From NCBI GenBank assembly GCA_964017065.1, contig OZ024788.1, positions 5,764,087 to 5,828,086 of the forward strand: a stretch of 64,000 nt of DNA. Reading direction: 5' to 3'. Every line of letters starts with the position of its first letter. Position 1 is the first letter of the stretch. The DNA comes from Haliclona indistincta. Its lineage: Eukaryota > Porifera > Demospongiae > Haplosclerida > Chalinidae. The translations under genes and the position numbers were made by a program. Shown piece by piece: positions 20,556 to 32,394 of this stretch. The notes beneath the pieces are model-generated. The model was not told the origin of the DNA. It did no database searches and saw only the letters and a list, made by a program, of their open reading frames with translations.

Positions 20556-22758
20556 TAGTCAGGTGGCTTAGCAAAATTACCGTGCATTTGCGGACAAAAG
20601 CACCAAATTTTGCATGCAGCTTTATTTGAACCTCCTCTACAGAATTAGCCTAGGAGCCCACCGGAAAATTCAAAAATTCATGAATCCTGGGATATAACAT
20701 TAACACCCTAGTAGCAGCCTTTTTGTTTTTGCAAACATGCTTAAACAAACAGATAACTAATAATTTGATGTTCTAAAATTCTTCTAGGCACAATGCAAAC
20801 TATTTTAGTTCAACAAAGTTGCAGAAAGATTGATGAAAATGATCAAATATTGCAATTGCACATTTAATTTACATCTAGTGCAATCTCTTTTGCATACACA
20901 TTTGATTATCTGAGAACATGCTTTTGAGACTTGTGGAATGGTTTTCCAAACAGGCTCCCATGAACCAGATGTAGCCTTGGACCAAGCAAACTGATTAGGA
21001 GATGGTAACATTTGATGCGCCTGAGTCTTTGTCCAAACTCCAGCTTGGTACACAGCGTGTCGTGTATGTTGGAGTAGTGATCTTGAGTAGGTGGAATATT
21101 GTCAATAGTTTGGCTTTTACAGCAAAACAACTCTTCTCTGGCTTCGTTTACAAAACTGAGAAAACTTGTCTAGTCATACAGGACAACAACATTATGGGTG
21201 AGTAGCCAAATGTTTGTGTGACCCTCCTCATAAGCCTGCCATGCTGTTTTTTACTCTCTTCCTTTAAAATTAAAGCTGATGTTGTGTCACAACCAGTTAA
21301 TGCATGAAACATCAATAAACCACAAGCCTTTGCTACTCCAATGTGGCTACTGAGCATTGCTATTTAAATACTTAAAGCTCTTACCTGTTCCAAAGGCCAC
21401 CCAAATATCCACACATGGATGGGTTACCGCACAAACCATTGCAACCAAGATAGCAATGACATCAGTGTCTGCATGCAGTACGAACCTTAACACTTTTCAT
21501 TCCTTGTTTCAGTGCATGTACAATATGAACAACGATTCTGGTGTCTGCCTCCTCATGATAGCATCCTGTCATAGCTCCGAATCCTGTAGAAATTGCCGAT
21601 TCACCAGATGTGATATAGTCTTATTGTTTTGTAAAGTGGTATTAGCAACTTTTGCAGCAAGAAATTCAATTGTTATTTGGGTCACGCAGAAAATCCATCC
21701 AGTTGTTGAGTATTTTTGTTTTTACCAGATACTTTTTCTCCGCAATCTTTTTCCTCTCTTCTCTCTTGTTGACTCCTTAAGATTGTCGGTTTTGTATGCA
21801 TGCGTCCCATACTACATCCACTCCTGATGAAGACTAATAATTAAGTATGGGATATAATTGATTTGCATATTCATCAAAATTTATGTACAAACAGTTTTTG
21901 CAGTTCGCATGTGATCGACAACCCCACCATCAAGCACAGTAGAGCCATATGCAGATAGACTGCAATCTTCAGCATGTCACACAATACATGAAAGCATGTC
22001 TGATTTGGAGCCAGGCAGACAGATTTTTCCAAAGTCAGACAATGATGGTGGAAAAGATTGTACTTCGTGGGCAAAAATTCCTTTAGGTACCCTTCTAAGT
22101 TTTGCATTGATATGTATAACTGACCAAAAAGTGCCACATTATTTTGAAGTAGCTTGATCTTCTTACCTTGCTTGGATGTTGGTTTGGAGTTGGGTCTCTT
22201 GAAACGTGCAAAGGAATTCTTCCTGCCGGATTGGGTCAAGAATAGAAGTTGTGCGATTCTCAATAACTGCATGTCTTTACATAAGCATCATACTGTTTCT
22301 TGCCCTTCATCTTACATTATGTACAAATCATTTGATACTGTTTGAGGCAAGTAGTTTCGGTTGTCAAGTATTATTAACTCAAAAAAATCATTTGAGAAGG
22401 GATTACCCATTCTCTGGATTGTTTCAACAAAGCTAGAAACTTGTTTGAAGAATAACTGCTGGGTTGCAATATCGTATCAGCCAGATACTCATCTTCGAAT
22501 TGCCTCTGTAGTCATTAAGCATGGCACTTTCACACATTTACACATGGTTTAGCACCAATTATCTGATAGGTTTACTACTACTCAATGAATTTTATTGCAG
22601 TACATACTTTTATTTATAAAACGCTTCCCATAGGTATTTCATCTGGGCTCCTAGGCAAAAACTAACTAGTATCCTCTAAAGATTCAACTGAGAAAGTTTG
22701 GCGCTTTTGTCCGCAATTGCACGGTAATCCTAAAAATCAATGCTAAGCCACCTGACTA
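20556..22758. mobile_element. TIR transposon, probably Academ-like
   Basis: Ends TAGTCAGGTGGCTTAGCA and its inverse, with further imperfect inversion (CCGTGCAATTGCGGACAAAAG, TAGCCTAGGAGCCCA blocks) inside. The 3-bp direct repeat TAA flanks it (20553-20555, 22759-22761). It encodes the decayed XPG-like protein described at 20810-22272. A 3-4-bp TSD and an XPG-type domain fit the Academ superfamily as I recall it. Confidence 0.6.
20810..22272 (-). pseudogene. decayed transposon protein of the HALTGCDTTS / XPG-like family
   Basis: Fragments in several frames on the minus strand run in family order. 22272-21874 has LFGQLYISMQNLEGYLKEF. 21357-21148 has LLMFHALTGCDTTSAL, a signature I recall from many invertebrate transposon-borne proteins with an XPG-like helix-3-turn-helix. 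21130-20805 has YQAGVWTKTQ, SGSWEPVWKTIPQVSKAC and a CxC tail. Stops and frame shifts separate the parts, so it cannot encode one protein as it stands. It may have supplied transposase when intact. Confidence 0.65.
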
Positions 22759-22793
22759 TAAGCTCTGCGACTCATTGTGAACTACATGTAGGC

Positions 22794-23237
22794 TTAACCA
22801 GCCACGCCTCCCTTGGTGGGCAAAAGAGTGAAAAATGTATGGGAAATCGACTTTGAACGATTATATTGCATCTCTGGAGCCACAACCGAAACAGAGATTT
22901 TCAGAGCACCTTGCTTTTGTTCCGACAGAGCCGTTTTGACACAATTGGTGCAATCATGCACACAGCTACTCGTAAACACGGTTAGGTCTGTATTGTACCA
23001 GACTCTTGCACCACGAAGCGAAAAGCAGAAGTAGTCTTTATTGTGTGGATGTTTAATACACTTGAGTAGCAGTGAATTGGATTGGTCAGCCACTAATTCC
23101 GCGAGCGCTTCGTGGTGCAAGGTCTCTGCAAAGTCCGGTAGCTTGCCCACCAAAATATAGGCGTAACCTACACGTGAATTACGAACCGCCCAATTTGCCG
23201 GTTGAATTAATAAGTTAATAACTACTTTTGAAACCAT
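22794..23237 (-). CDS. hypothetical 147-residue open frame
   Basis: I do not recognise it. The frame starts with an ATG, has a basic N-terminal half and several Cys (HDCTNC), and ends at the border of the transposon stack. The composition is protein-like, so it may be a first exon of a transposon-borne or host gene now cut off. No continuation was found. Confidence 0.3.
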   Translation of the reverse strand: MVSKVVINLLIQPANWAVRNSRVGYAYILVGKLPDFAETLHHEALAELVADQSNSLLLKCIKHPHNKDYFCFSLRGARVWYNTDLTVFTSSCVHDCTNCVKTALSEQKQGALKISVSVVAPEMQYNRSKSISHTFFTLLPTKGGVAG

Positions 23238-24207
23238 GTATAATAATTATACATGTACTTATTTTATTTTTGTAAATTTGACAGTAAAGGAAAAAAGAAT
23301 AAAAGAAATATTATGTTAATGTGTAAGGAAAGGGAAACAAAGAAAACAACTAAACTAACAGAGGTAAGCAAGGAAAAAAAAACAACAAAAAAAAACAAAC
23401 CAAAAAGCAAACAAAAAACAAAAGCAAATTCTTTATAATTAATTTATTTTTGTATTCTAAACTGCATTATCAACATATCTTGTACCTCAAACTCAATGTA
23501 TTTATTTTTGAGTTATATTATTATTTTTAGTAAAATAGTATCTATCTAAAGACGAAACGTTTTTGTGTAATAAGCTGGTTTGGTTTGCTTTTACACCTTG
23601 GAGAATCTGTAATCAATACATGATAGATGGTCACTATATTGAACACTACTTGACCGGTCAATTTTAAATGTATGTGCTTCTGCTTTCTATGCAAGAACTT
23701 TGAAAACCACTGTATGATAAACCTGACTATCTTACTGCTCACCTCTGTCGATTTTGTAGTACGTGCTAAATTGCTTGCATTTTTCCAAGATAGCGTTTTT
23801 CTCATTGCATGCTAAGGAAGGTGGAGCCAATGCAGCATTAATGCCCCTGTATCACCAACACCTCAAGAGGACATGGACAACTCAAGTTGGAGTGATTAGA
23901 TGTAGAGAAAATGACACTCATTATTGTAGTGTATGTCTGTGTCTTGCAAGGCTGCTGGTGGTTAATAGTGTTCTCACAATGCAAGTTTGCGGTCATGGAT
24001 ACCATTGGTGAAGTGAAATTTTAACATCCATCCTATCACTACTGAACCGTAATAGCTATTTTAATATTCTTTGCGTGTTCAATATTTTTTATCACCTAGA
24101 TTTGTAAATTTTTCTGTCGAATCCCGGTTATAGTTGCAAGCGTGCTATTCTGTAGCATAATGTGTTCTGATGTAGTTAAAATATTTTGAGCGAGCGTTGT
24201 GCTCACT
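23238..24207. other. AT-rich non-coding stretch with a dispersed repeat
   Basis: 23238-23800 is A-rich low-complexity sequence without supported exons. 23810-24090 contains a dispersed repeat (GCTAAGGAAGGTGGAGCCA; TTCTCACAATGCAAGTTTGC; CATGGAT) that recurs around 56.70 and 57.25 kb. Confidence 0.5.
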
Positions 24208-24212
24208 TGTAG

Positions 24213-24588
24213 AAGCAAAAGGCAGCTGCTGAAAAAGCAAAGCAGAAATACAAACAGTGGTACAATCAGAAACAAGCAGAGAAACAAAAACAGGAGCAAA
24301 AAGAAGCCGAAGAGAGAAAGTTTAAGGTTTTGAAAACTGATTTTAGTTTGACCGCAGTTGCATGCATTGTGGCTTTTCCAGGAAGAGAGGGTGGAGCTAG
24401 CTAATCAGTCATATCAGCGATGGCGACAGAGGGCAAGGGAGAGAGAGACAGGAGCGAGGAGATCCTGCTGGTGGAGAGAAGGGGATGATGTACGATGTGA
24501 CCACCCTCGAAAATGGGTGGGACCACTTGATGAAGAGGAAGATGAGAGAACTAGACTGAATATCACATTCAGAGTACATTCACACTAA
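24213..24588 (+). pseudogene. partial duplicate of CCDC34-like exons 5 and 6
   Basis: Exon 5 (24213-24326) and exon 6 (24382-24588) with the intron between them repeat 16247-16634 closely. Both frames and splice sites are intact. Homology begins at the exon 5 acceptor and stops at the stop codon. Differences are few (IRE to KQE in exon 5, loss of four codons at the start of exon 6). I see no upstream exons or start, so it is either a dead fragment or an alternative 3' end reached by splicing across ASTE1. Confidence 0.75.
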
Positions 24589-24949
24589 AAATTAATTATA
24601 ACATGTTTCAGTGTAATTAAATAAACAATCCACACCTTTAATGATCCCATACAGTACTTGGATTGCTATTTTATTTTTAGCTAATGAAAGACAGACAGAT
24701 AATTGCACATCATGGCTTAGCTCACAAAAGCATAATCTTTTCCCAAATCCGGTCACAATTTTTATTATTAGCAAGAGTTCACAGCAAAAAAACAGAACTT
24801 GTAGTTTCAAGGTAACAGTTCGGTCATCATACTTGCGTATTTACTGGTGTATGTTGTATTAATTATTTTTCACAATAAAATCTTATCTGCAACAAAAACA
24901 TACCTGCATGTAGTGAAACACTTTTATTGTTGACATGGGACTGTGAAAC
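24589..24949. other. intergenic, no gene seen
   Basis: AT-rich sequence between the CCDC34 fragment and the 3' end of beta1. Nothing supported. Confidence 0.5.
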
Positions 24950-25583
24950 TTACTGGATATGATATTGAGTCGGGTCTATGTAGCGTTCTATATCTTTGAT
25001 CATATTAGGAAACAAGATATTCTGCTCTTTCTTTGGTAGTAACATAACATCTTCACTGAATGAAAACTTAACAAGAACTTGATAGTTGTATGGTTTCTCT
25101 TGATCAGAAGAGCGCACTCGCATCTGAGCATTGTATTCTAACCCTACTGTTGACACAACAACCCGAGTGTCGGTGTAGTTTGTGGCAATCTAAAAAGGTG
25201 GAACTGGATTTCAAGGAACAGTTAGTTTGAGCATGCATGGATCTACTACTATAGCTATCATAGACACACTAGCCTCAGAAACGTCAAACCTCCAAAGTGA
25301 TGAAACTCACTGTTTTATTTAGATCTACTAGAATCTTCCAAATAATGTCTCCACCAATGATGATATCGCTGCCACCATACAAGAAGTGACTTTGGAGATT
25401 CTGAAGGCTCTGGAGATTGCCAAATCACTGCAACTGATTAAGGCTACTGATACAAATTTAACTCGCACCAAAAAATGCAGCACCAATAATCATAATCGCG
25501 GCAATCAAAGAAGCAAACGGCAGTGTCTTGAAATCAACCAGGTTCCACAATGACTGCCGTGGCGGCAGAGTTCGTCGCGGCAT
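24950..25583 (-). pseudogene. beta1: small membrane protein, apparently frame-shifted
   Basis: Three exons by comparison with beta3: 25469-25583 (start, basic N-terminus then a hydrophobic segment of about 20 residues), 25311-25433, and 24950-25189 (80 codons with stop). Splice sites are good. The middle exon is 123 nt where the phases need 122 or 125. In it SLLVWW and DIIWKILVDLNK, both alignable to beta3, lie in different frames, implying a net one-base change. The start is 210 bp from that of alpha1, head to head. Family function unknown. A sequencing error could also explain the shift. Confidence 0.6.
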
Positions 25584-25792
25584 GTCTGACTCGACCTCAA
25601 GCAGTAGAGGTTGTGTAAAAAATAAATTTACACGACCACACCCAAGTTATCATGCATGCATGCAAGAAGAGTGAGCACCGCCCTAGCTTTTAGTATGCGT
25701 GCAAGACAGCAATCGTCGTGAATACAGCTATAATATTTGGTTCTTTATCATAGGCCGGTGTATTGCTACTGTAAGGGCGTGATCGTCGAGAT

Positions 25793-26826
25793 ATGGAAAT
25801 CGAGTCAGAACAAGATACTGATGTGCGAAGTGGAGGGAGACCTGATAGTGCATTTAGTGGTGACAGCTTTCGCAACGCAGGTACTGAGAATGCTAGCTGT
25901 CGTACGGAGGTAGTACTACCGCTGTAGCAGTGTAGCACTGTAGTGAAACCATAGATTTACCACCTAGGCATTGAAATATTTAGTTAACTTTGCTGCTTGG
26001 TGACAGGAGCCTTGAGGAGTGCATACAACTGACTACTATTTCGTTTTTGTTCAGGGACTCCGTTTATTAGTGATGATGATGATCATGATGCGATGAGAGA
26101 TGATGCTAACCTACTCCATACTGATGACATTGCTGGCAATACAGTTAATGTTGTCAGGCAAGAAGGGAATCGCCACAATGATGGTGGTAAGCATGCAGCC
26201 ATATGCATAATGCCGGATATCAGTGCCATCATTTTTACTATCCCATCACAGTTGAAATGCGCAAACCATCCGAGTTTTGTTCAGTAAAGTGGATCATTAT
26301 GTACACATTCTTTCTCCTGGTAGTTGGATCTATGCTTTTGGGGACTGGCTTGCTATACTTCCTACCGCCATCAGATTTTGATAATAGTACATGTTATCAG
26401 CATGTCCTAAGTGATAGTGCTATACATGTGCCGGATGTGCAGCTATCTCCTATATGGCTTTATAAACTAAATGTTTCTGTTAAAGAGGATTGCATAGGTT
26501 CATGTCAACGGAATTGTATTAGTAACGGGATTTCTAAATGTAAAAAGCCTCTAAACATTAGTGAGAATTCAACGGTTCCTAATATTACTGGGTTTTCACC
26601 CTGGAATATCTTAACATCCACTTGTTTTTCCATCGAACATCAAGCTAATGACATTGATAATTACACAGTTACCATTCAGTTCAACAAAAGACAAGACATT
26701 CTGTTTTGGCCAGGTCTAGCCATTGTGTTGGTCATCATAGTCCTGTTTGCAGTAAGTGTATGTCACTTCGTCTGGTTTAAGATCAAGAACAGACAAGAGT
26801 ATGTTATGTTTGAGGTAAATGGATGA
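25793..26826 (+). CDS. alpha1: two-segment membrane glycoprotein, unrecognised family
   Basis: Exons 25793-25880, 26055-26186 and 26252-26826 give 264 residues. An acidic cytosolic-type N-terminus (MEIESEQDTD, then GTPFISDDDDHD) is followed by hydrophobic segment 1 at about 85-108, a loop of about 130 residues with seven Cys and several N-x-S/T sites, and segment 2 at about 228-250 introduced by DILFWPGLA, then a short basic tail. There is no signal peptide. Topology would be both ends inside, loop outside. A close paralogue is alpha2 (36455-37459). The layout, including a Trp-Pro at segment 2, recalls BK-channel beta subunits, but I see no decisive sequence match. Confidence 0.75.
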
Positions 26827-27459
26827 AACAGCTACTTCAGTTCATATATAACTTTCTGTATAATTATTATTAGCTTTTGTATGTTTATAGTTACATAATA
26901 GTTTATGCTATGATTATTATAACTGACTTGAAATGAATACTTTTGTGTTATCAAAAATTCCAATTAATGGTGCATAAACAAATTCATGCGTTCATGTGAT
27001 TCACCTCATGAAATGCTATACGATATGGGATTCCATTCATTAATCCTATAGTAGAGCATTGTTATCAGTTGTCTAAGTCAGTGCGTCATTCATTGCCACA
27101 TGATAGAGTCAATGTTTTATGGAACTCAGACCACACAGGTTTATTTCCGAATAATACTTAGTTACTTCTTTCGATTCAATTCTGTTTTGCTCACTGTGGG
27201 AAAAATTATTAACTACTGCTGTAATAAAGATAACTTCAAATCATCATTTCACTACATTGTACGCAATGTTCCTGATCCACAAATCTAGACATTGTAGTAT
27301 TGTTTATTCCTTGGGTGCATGCATGAACTAGCAGAGCGGCCTTGACTACTACAGCCAGTAGCATTGCTGGTTACAACTCCTTTGGTCAGCCGCAAGTCAG
27401 TATGACGAACACTTGTACTACTGAAGACTGTGACGTACCTATTGAGAAAATGCAGCAAA

Positions 27460-27935
27460 TGATTATACGCAACTGTTTTGTAACATTCTGCATAACTCAC
27501 GTACTCTATATACACATCCCAGCCAAAGGAGTTTTGTATGTTGATGGACATTAGAGAACATTTCTGTCTTGTTCATGTCTGATAAGGATAACTTGCCAGA
27601 TGAAATTCTAACAAGAACAGTGTCCTTCTGTTCTTCTTTGCGAAATGCAGACATCAGGAACTGCGACGATACCACCGATAGAACTACTCGAGCGTTGGTA
27701 TAGTCTGTAGCAGTCTAAAAGACGGTTACGCATACATAAATTGCACAATCATCTCACCTTAGTAAGATCTGAGAGAATGTTCGTGAAGTTAACATTATCG
27801 TACTCCTTCTTTTAATTATTGAATAATGTATCTCAACAAGTACTGATCCAGTAGATTTTGAAATAACGTTATTAGGCTCTGAGGTGGTTTTTGAACGCGT
27901 ATGAATAGCTGAGGAACACAATAATAGTTGCATTT
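27460..27935 (-). pseudogene. beta2 pseudogene, exon 1 lost
   Basis: Exon 2 (about 27766-27913) and exon 3 (about 27488-27716) align with beta3. Exon 2 carries an insertion near the middle. Exon 3 has lost two bases after NKTEMFSN, shifting the frame. Beta3 exon 1 and the adjacent alpha gene have no counterpart: the sequence switches at about 27935 to the block that follows alpha4 elsewhere (52672 on). Confidence 0.75.
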
Positions 27936-29340
27936 GACGCATCCTGTTCGCTAAGCACAAAATTGTATGCGTTGACTAGGACACGTCCTGTAGAGTGATA
28001 TGGTTGCTATGCGTGATGCAGGAAATATCTTGTGGTCGGCACCTTTTATCACTCACTCTGTTAAATTAGGTCTGCAACCTTTTCCTCATGATAAGCAATA
28101 TTGATAAGAGACAGAACGATGATATACTGTTGATAACCTTGTGGATAACCACACTCCCGAAGGAAAGGAGCTGTTGTTTTGATGAGAGAATACAAAATAA
28201 GAATGAATGACAATAAGTAAAACCTTACTGAGAGTAAAAGACCTATTCCAACACATCTGAATATTGTTGCTCTTGAAGTGTACAATAGAAATACCTCAGA
28301 GTGTTTTTTTCTAATTATGCATCCACCAAAACCACAATTCCAAAGCATTTACCAACCATACTAGCCTCTTTTGCTAAGATGATATTATGTGGCTGCTATG
28401 GCTATCTTTCACAAAAGCTATAAGAGTTTAAGTTCCGATCGGTCATTTTGTCTGCTCAAGAGTAATAATGGTCAGACATTTGCAATTGCGATTGACTATT
28501 TCATGTCATTTTATCAGCTATTAATGAGCTGTTAAAAGTACCAAACCACAGTAGTAGATGCTAATGCTATTCACTCTGAGTGAAATCAATTCATTGATAC
28601 TATGAAAGCTGATTTGGTTTGACCAGAAAAGGTGTCTGAACCAGGTCTGAACAAACATTTGTTTGACCAGACAAATATTTGTCTGGGCAACATGAACATG
28701 AGAAGGTGACTATTGGCACCTTCTTGTGTCCGCTTAGTAAGCTTGTATTGCTCTATGGGCAAGTATTTATCTATCACTTTCCTTGGTAGACCTAAGTTGC
28801 CCTGACGGTACACTCACTTCGCCCACTCAGCACAGTTTTCATCAATTAGAAATTATTTCCACCAGCTTAGCAGCTCTAGACGTAGACTCAGGCTGCCTTG
28901 TTGGCACAGCTCAACTTCTGCCCCTTTAGCAGGCCCATGCAGTCTTCCCACATACCATGCTAGAGTTACCCATTCGGGACACTCAATTCTGTCCACTTGT
29001 TTGGCATGAACAGTCTACCAACAAAGAGAGTCAAATTGCTTGATCAGCAAACTCAATCGGCACTCAAGTTCTGCCTCTTCAGCAGGAATAGTCTACAAGC
29101 ATAATAGACCAATCTGGCTCACTCAACAATCCCACACGGCACTTAACTTCTGCACATATGGCAGGAACAGCCTACCCACATAGTAGCTTGGAGTTGCCTT
29201 ATTGGCATGTTTAATCTTACCCCACTCTGCACCCCTATCCACACTGCAGACAATTATTTTTTCTACATACCTAGCCTGTAGATTCATTTCTAGTTACCCG
29301 ATCAGTAATAATTACTCCGTTGTATAGGCCGACTTTTTAG
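27936..29340. repeat. segmental duplication S2, copy 1
   Basis: Closely similar to 52672-53765 plus about 54994-55130, same orientation. It includes a segment with open frames ending FLLYTSRATIFRC in both copies (28061-28348 and 52846-53088, minus strand). The latter have diverged at their ends and I do not call them genes. It contains the degenerate array at 28880-29240. Confidence 0.8.
28880..29240. repeat. degenerate tandem array, unit about 70-75 bp
   Basis: Recurring blocks CTCAACTTCTGCCCC, TAGCAGGAACAGTCTACC and GACTCAAATTGC in register. The same array is present in the S2 copy (about 53470-53760). Too divergent to count units exactly. Confidence 0.6.
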
Positions 29341-30402
29341 GAATGCTCATCACCTCGAAGACGAAATGCTTTCGAGCATGGGTGGGCATTAAGGCAGAGT
29401 CAATCATGATCCTGGTTAGGCTATCATGTGGTTACAAAATTAATAATGTTGTATTTACTATAGTAGACAACACAATCACCTCTACTAACTAAGCAGGCCC
29501 ATCTTGACTATGCCTAGCATGCCACAACATCTCTTCATCACGAAGTAAAACAAATTATTGACCAGGCCACAAATTTGAACCTCTCGGACTGCAAGAGTGA
29601 ACATTGTGGCTGAAGTGACGTCTCGCTTCAGTTTTTACAGTAGCAGATCTCCATAATTGCTCAAAAAATAATCAGTTAATCAATACTCAGTCTTTCATAA
29701 TTAAGTGTGGTTTAAACATAAATCAAACAATAGTTGATAAACCATGCAATCCCTAAATCAGTTTGTTGCGGTGTTTGCTGATCTAATAGAGCAACAAATC
29801 GCGCGAGCTACATGTACTATGACCGTATATTTCTAAAAGGTGGGAGAAATAATTATTTAACAGTTCTTGCTGATCACTGAAATGCTCATATGCAACTACA
29901 GAATACACATAAAGTTTGTTTGAAGTACAGAAAGTATCGTATCAAGCTCTAGAATGCGTCCCTGTCCGGCCGAAATCGCTATGACGGCCACAACGAGATT
30001 GCTCGAAGCGCACGAACTACATCTAAGCATATCGTGCAGTGAGTATTGTACTAAATTATTTCAACCCTGGGCAGTTTAAAAAGTGGTGCCGCTAAGATTC
30101 TCATCTAGATCATTCTTTTAATGGTGAACAATGCATCCAAATGAAGTGATATCAATCTAATTGCAATGAAACCACTTTAAGTTGAAAGTACAGCTCATGA
30201 GGAATCCAACGATACCTACATTACCGTAGTTTATTTTTGCTCCTCTATGCGGTATCGCTCGAAACAGTCACATCAAATACCTTTTTGTAATTGGCGCTTA
30301 ATAAATAATTTTGCGCATGCGCGTTAAGCTTCTGGATGGAATTATGCATGCCTACTGCCACGTCTACCGCACCGCGTGGCACAATAGTTGCAACACGTTA
30401 TG
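29341..30402. other. intergenic, no gene supported
   Basis: A possible short first exon at about 29971 (MTATTRLLEAHEL, donor GTGAGT at about 30037) has no partner exon, so I leave it uncalled. The rest is AT-rich with no structure I can name. Confidence 0.4.
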
Positions 30403-30552
30403 TGTTGCCTCTAAACTCCATTGGATCAATACTAGTTCTGTGCCCTGCTGAGACTATTGGCATTACGTGATTGAACCCTCTGGCGCTCCCAACTTGAGTA
30501 TTTTAAAAATGACGTGCAGCAACTCGATAGGCATGTGTCACAAAGCAGCCCA
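30403..30552 (-). pseudogene. FBXO47 exon-1 fragment, copy 1
   Basis: Matches 60350-60560 (F-box exon of FBXO47), including CTAAACTCCATTGGATCAAT and TGACGTGCAGCAACTC-like blocks. It lacks about 65 bp in the middle, shifting the frame. No intron partner is nearby. Confidence 0.8.
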
Positions 30553-30585
30553 TCCACACCCTGACCATACGCCACGTCTACTGAT

Positions 30586-30745
30586 GTGTTGCCTCTAAAC
30601 TCCATTGGATCAATACTAGTTCTGCCCTGCTGAGCTGGAATATTGGCATTACGTGATTCAACCCTCTGGCGCTCGCAGCTCGAGTACTTTCAAAAATGAC
30701 GTGCAGCAACTCATTAGGCAGAGTCACAAACCAGCCCATCACCAT
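30586..30745 (-). pseudogene. FBXO47 exon-1 fragment, copy 2
   Basis: A second fragment with the same internal deletion as copy 1 plus its own small changes (loss in TTCTGTGCCCTG; added GCTGGA). Sharing the deletion implies tandem duplication after the deletion. Confidence 0.8.
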
Positions 30746-30890
30746 CCATCACCCAAGAGGCTCAAGATCATCCCTTCCCCACCCTGACTTCAACAGGTTG
30801 CTAATTTTAATTTCTCTCTACAAACTCCATGTTCTTTTATCAGGTTTTATAATCATCACTCCTGTTATCTACATCATCACTCCTGTTACA

Positions 30891-31281
30891 AGAAATTAAA
30901 AAGATTTCTATCGAAATCAAAAGGATGTAGTGATGAAGGAATCTACTACTGGTTCACAAAGTAAACCAACAAGGAACAAGCATAGAATGGTAACACGATT
31001 GACTTGCTAACAGACCATAGATCCCTACATCAGTGGCTGCTGTGGCCAGACTATAGCTAGTTAAGCTATTTACTGTTGACTGACACTTTGAATAGAATTC
31101 AGCTTGTGACAAAATATTGATCTTATGTACAGCCACTGATGTAGGGATCTATGGTCTGTTAGCAAGTCAATCGTGTTACCATTCTATGCTTGTTCCTTGT
31201 TGGTTTACTTTGTGAACCAGTAGTAGATTCCTTCATCACTACATCCTTTTGATTTCGATAGAAATCTTTTTAATTTCTTGT
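30891..31281. repeat. long palindrome, arms about 145 bp
   Basis: The left arm begins AGAAATTAAAAAGATTTCTA and the right arm is its inverse, near-perfect, around a spacer of about 95 bp (TGTGGCCAGACTATAGC...). It would form a stable hairpin. It forms the distal end of element A and is present, inverted, at the distal end of element B. Confidence 0.9.
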
Positions 31282-31852
31282 TTGTGTCCTTTTTTCTTTT
31301 TAGTGAAGTGCAGTTCAATATCATGCATGTACGGAGAAGTCTTTATTTCCACCATTAGTTTAGTATTCCTGTTGTTGATGGGTTTTCTTAAACTTGTAGC
31401 TAAAATTGTTAAGCTGTACGTATCAGGTCTGCCTAGTCGCCTACGCATGCATGCAGTGCATACGAGCCCCGCCCACACCTGTTTGTAGCCCTACACGGCG
31501 GTTATAATTATCTGGCAAGTGCAGAATGGCGATCCTACACGAGCTTACCGTTCTTCGAAGACTCCAGACAAATGCCGGGTATGTGTTCTCCGTGATAGTG
31601 ATCCACACGGCGCAGCGATACTTTAGCTGCTTGGTCACGTGCGCTACCAATTGCTTGGTCACGTGCGTATTGCGCAATCACAATAATGGCGTCTAACACT
31701 AAGCTGACAATGGATCACGATCGAGAAATCGCGGAACTTAGATCGCCGTTACGCTAAAAACAAAGCTCAAAAGGCACATGCCAGGAGAATTTCACGACTG
31801 TTCGTGGATGTTTTGGTCTCTGCACTGCTCGCGTAAAGGCGCTAGGCGAGTG

Positions 31853-32148
<296 letters not shown>

Positions 32149-32394
32149 GAAAACGAAGATGACGAAACTCGATTTTCACCGTTTCCAGGTTCGTCACTTT
32201 AGTAACAATTTCGAGCAATCTCCTTGCTACTGTAAGATGGGGCAACGACAGAGAGCAGATCTAAGTGTCTAAAGACGTATAAAATTCAACACCAGGCGAA
32301 ATATCAGCGTTTGAACGCTAATACATTGTATGTAGCCGCCATCTTGTTTTCTCGTTCATCCCTACATAGGGAGGCACTACCGTGCCTCCCTAAT

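Larger units (their letters stand above)
18818..22798. mobile_element. outer TIR element interrupted by two other transposons
   Basis: The left end carries TAGTTCACAATGAGTCGCA at about 18834; the right end has its complement near 22770. Just inside the left end is a GC-rich hairpin (about 18868-18921: GCCGCGACGCGACGCG around an ATAGAACC/GGTTCTAT centre). The remaining inner sequence is interrupted by the elements at 18988-20522 and 20556-22758. Without them it would be only about 240 bp, so it was probably a MITE. Confidence 0.6.
25740..27935. repeat. segmental duplication S1, copy 1
   Basis: alpha1, its 3' flank and the beta2 pseudogene are closely similar to 36400-38570 (alpha2, flank, beta3), same orientation, about 10.7 kb away. 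Similarity includes introns and intergenic DNA, so this is duplication at DNA level. It stops at about 27935 in the middle of the intron before beta2 exon 2. Confidence 0.85.

Noticed and set aside
23253..23438. Lys/Thr-rich plus-strand frame
   Set aside because: A-rich low-complexity DNA.
28061..28348. Membrane-protein-like minus-strand frame (and 52846-53088)
   Set aside because: Shared between S2 copies, but start and end are not conserved and no exon chain fits.
31239..31677. Identical 78-79-residue frames at 31.2-31.7 kb and 51.2-51.65 kb taken as conserved genes
   Set aside because: Identity reflects the recent copying of elements A and B; both strands are equally open.
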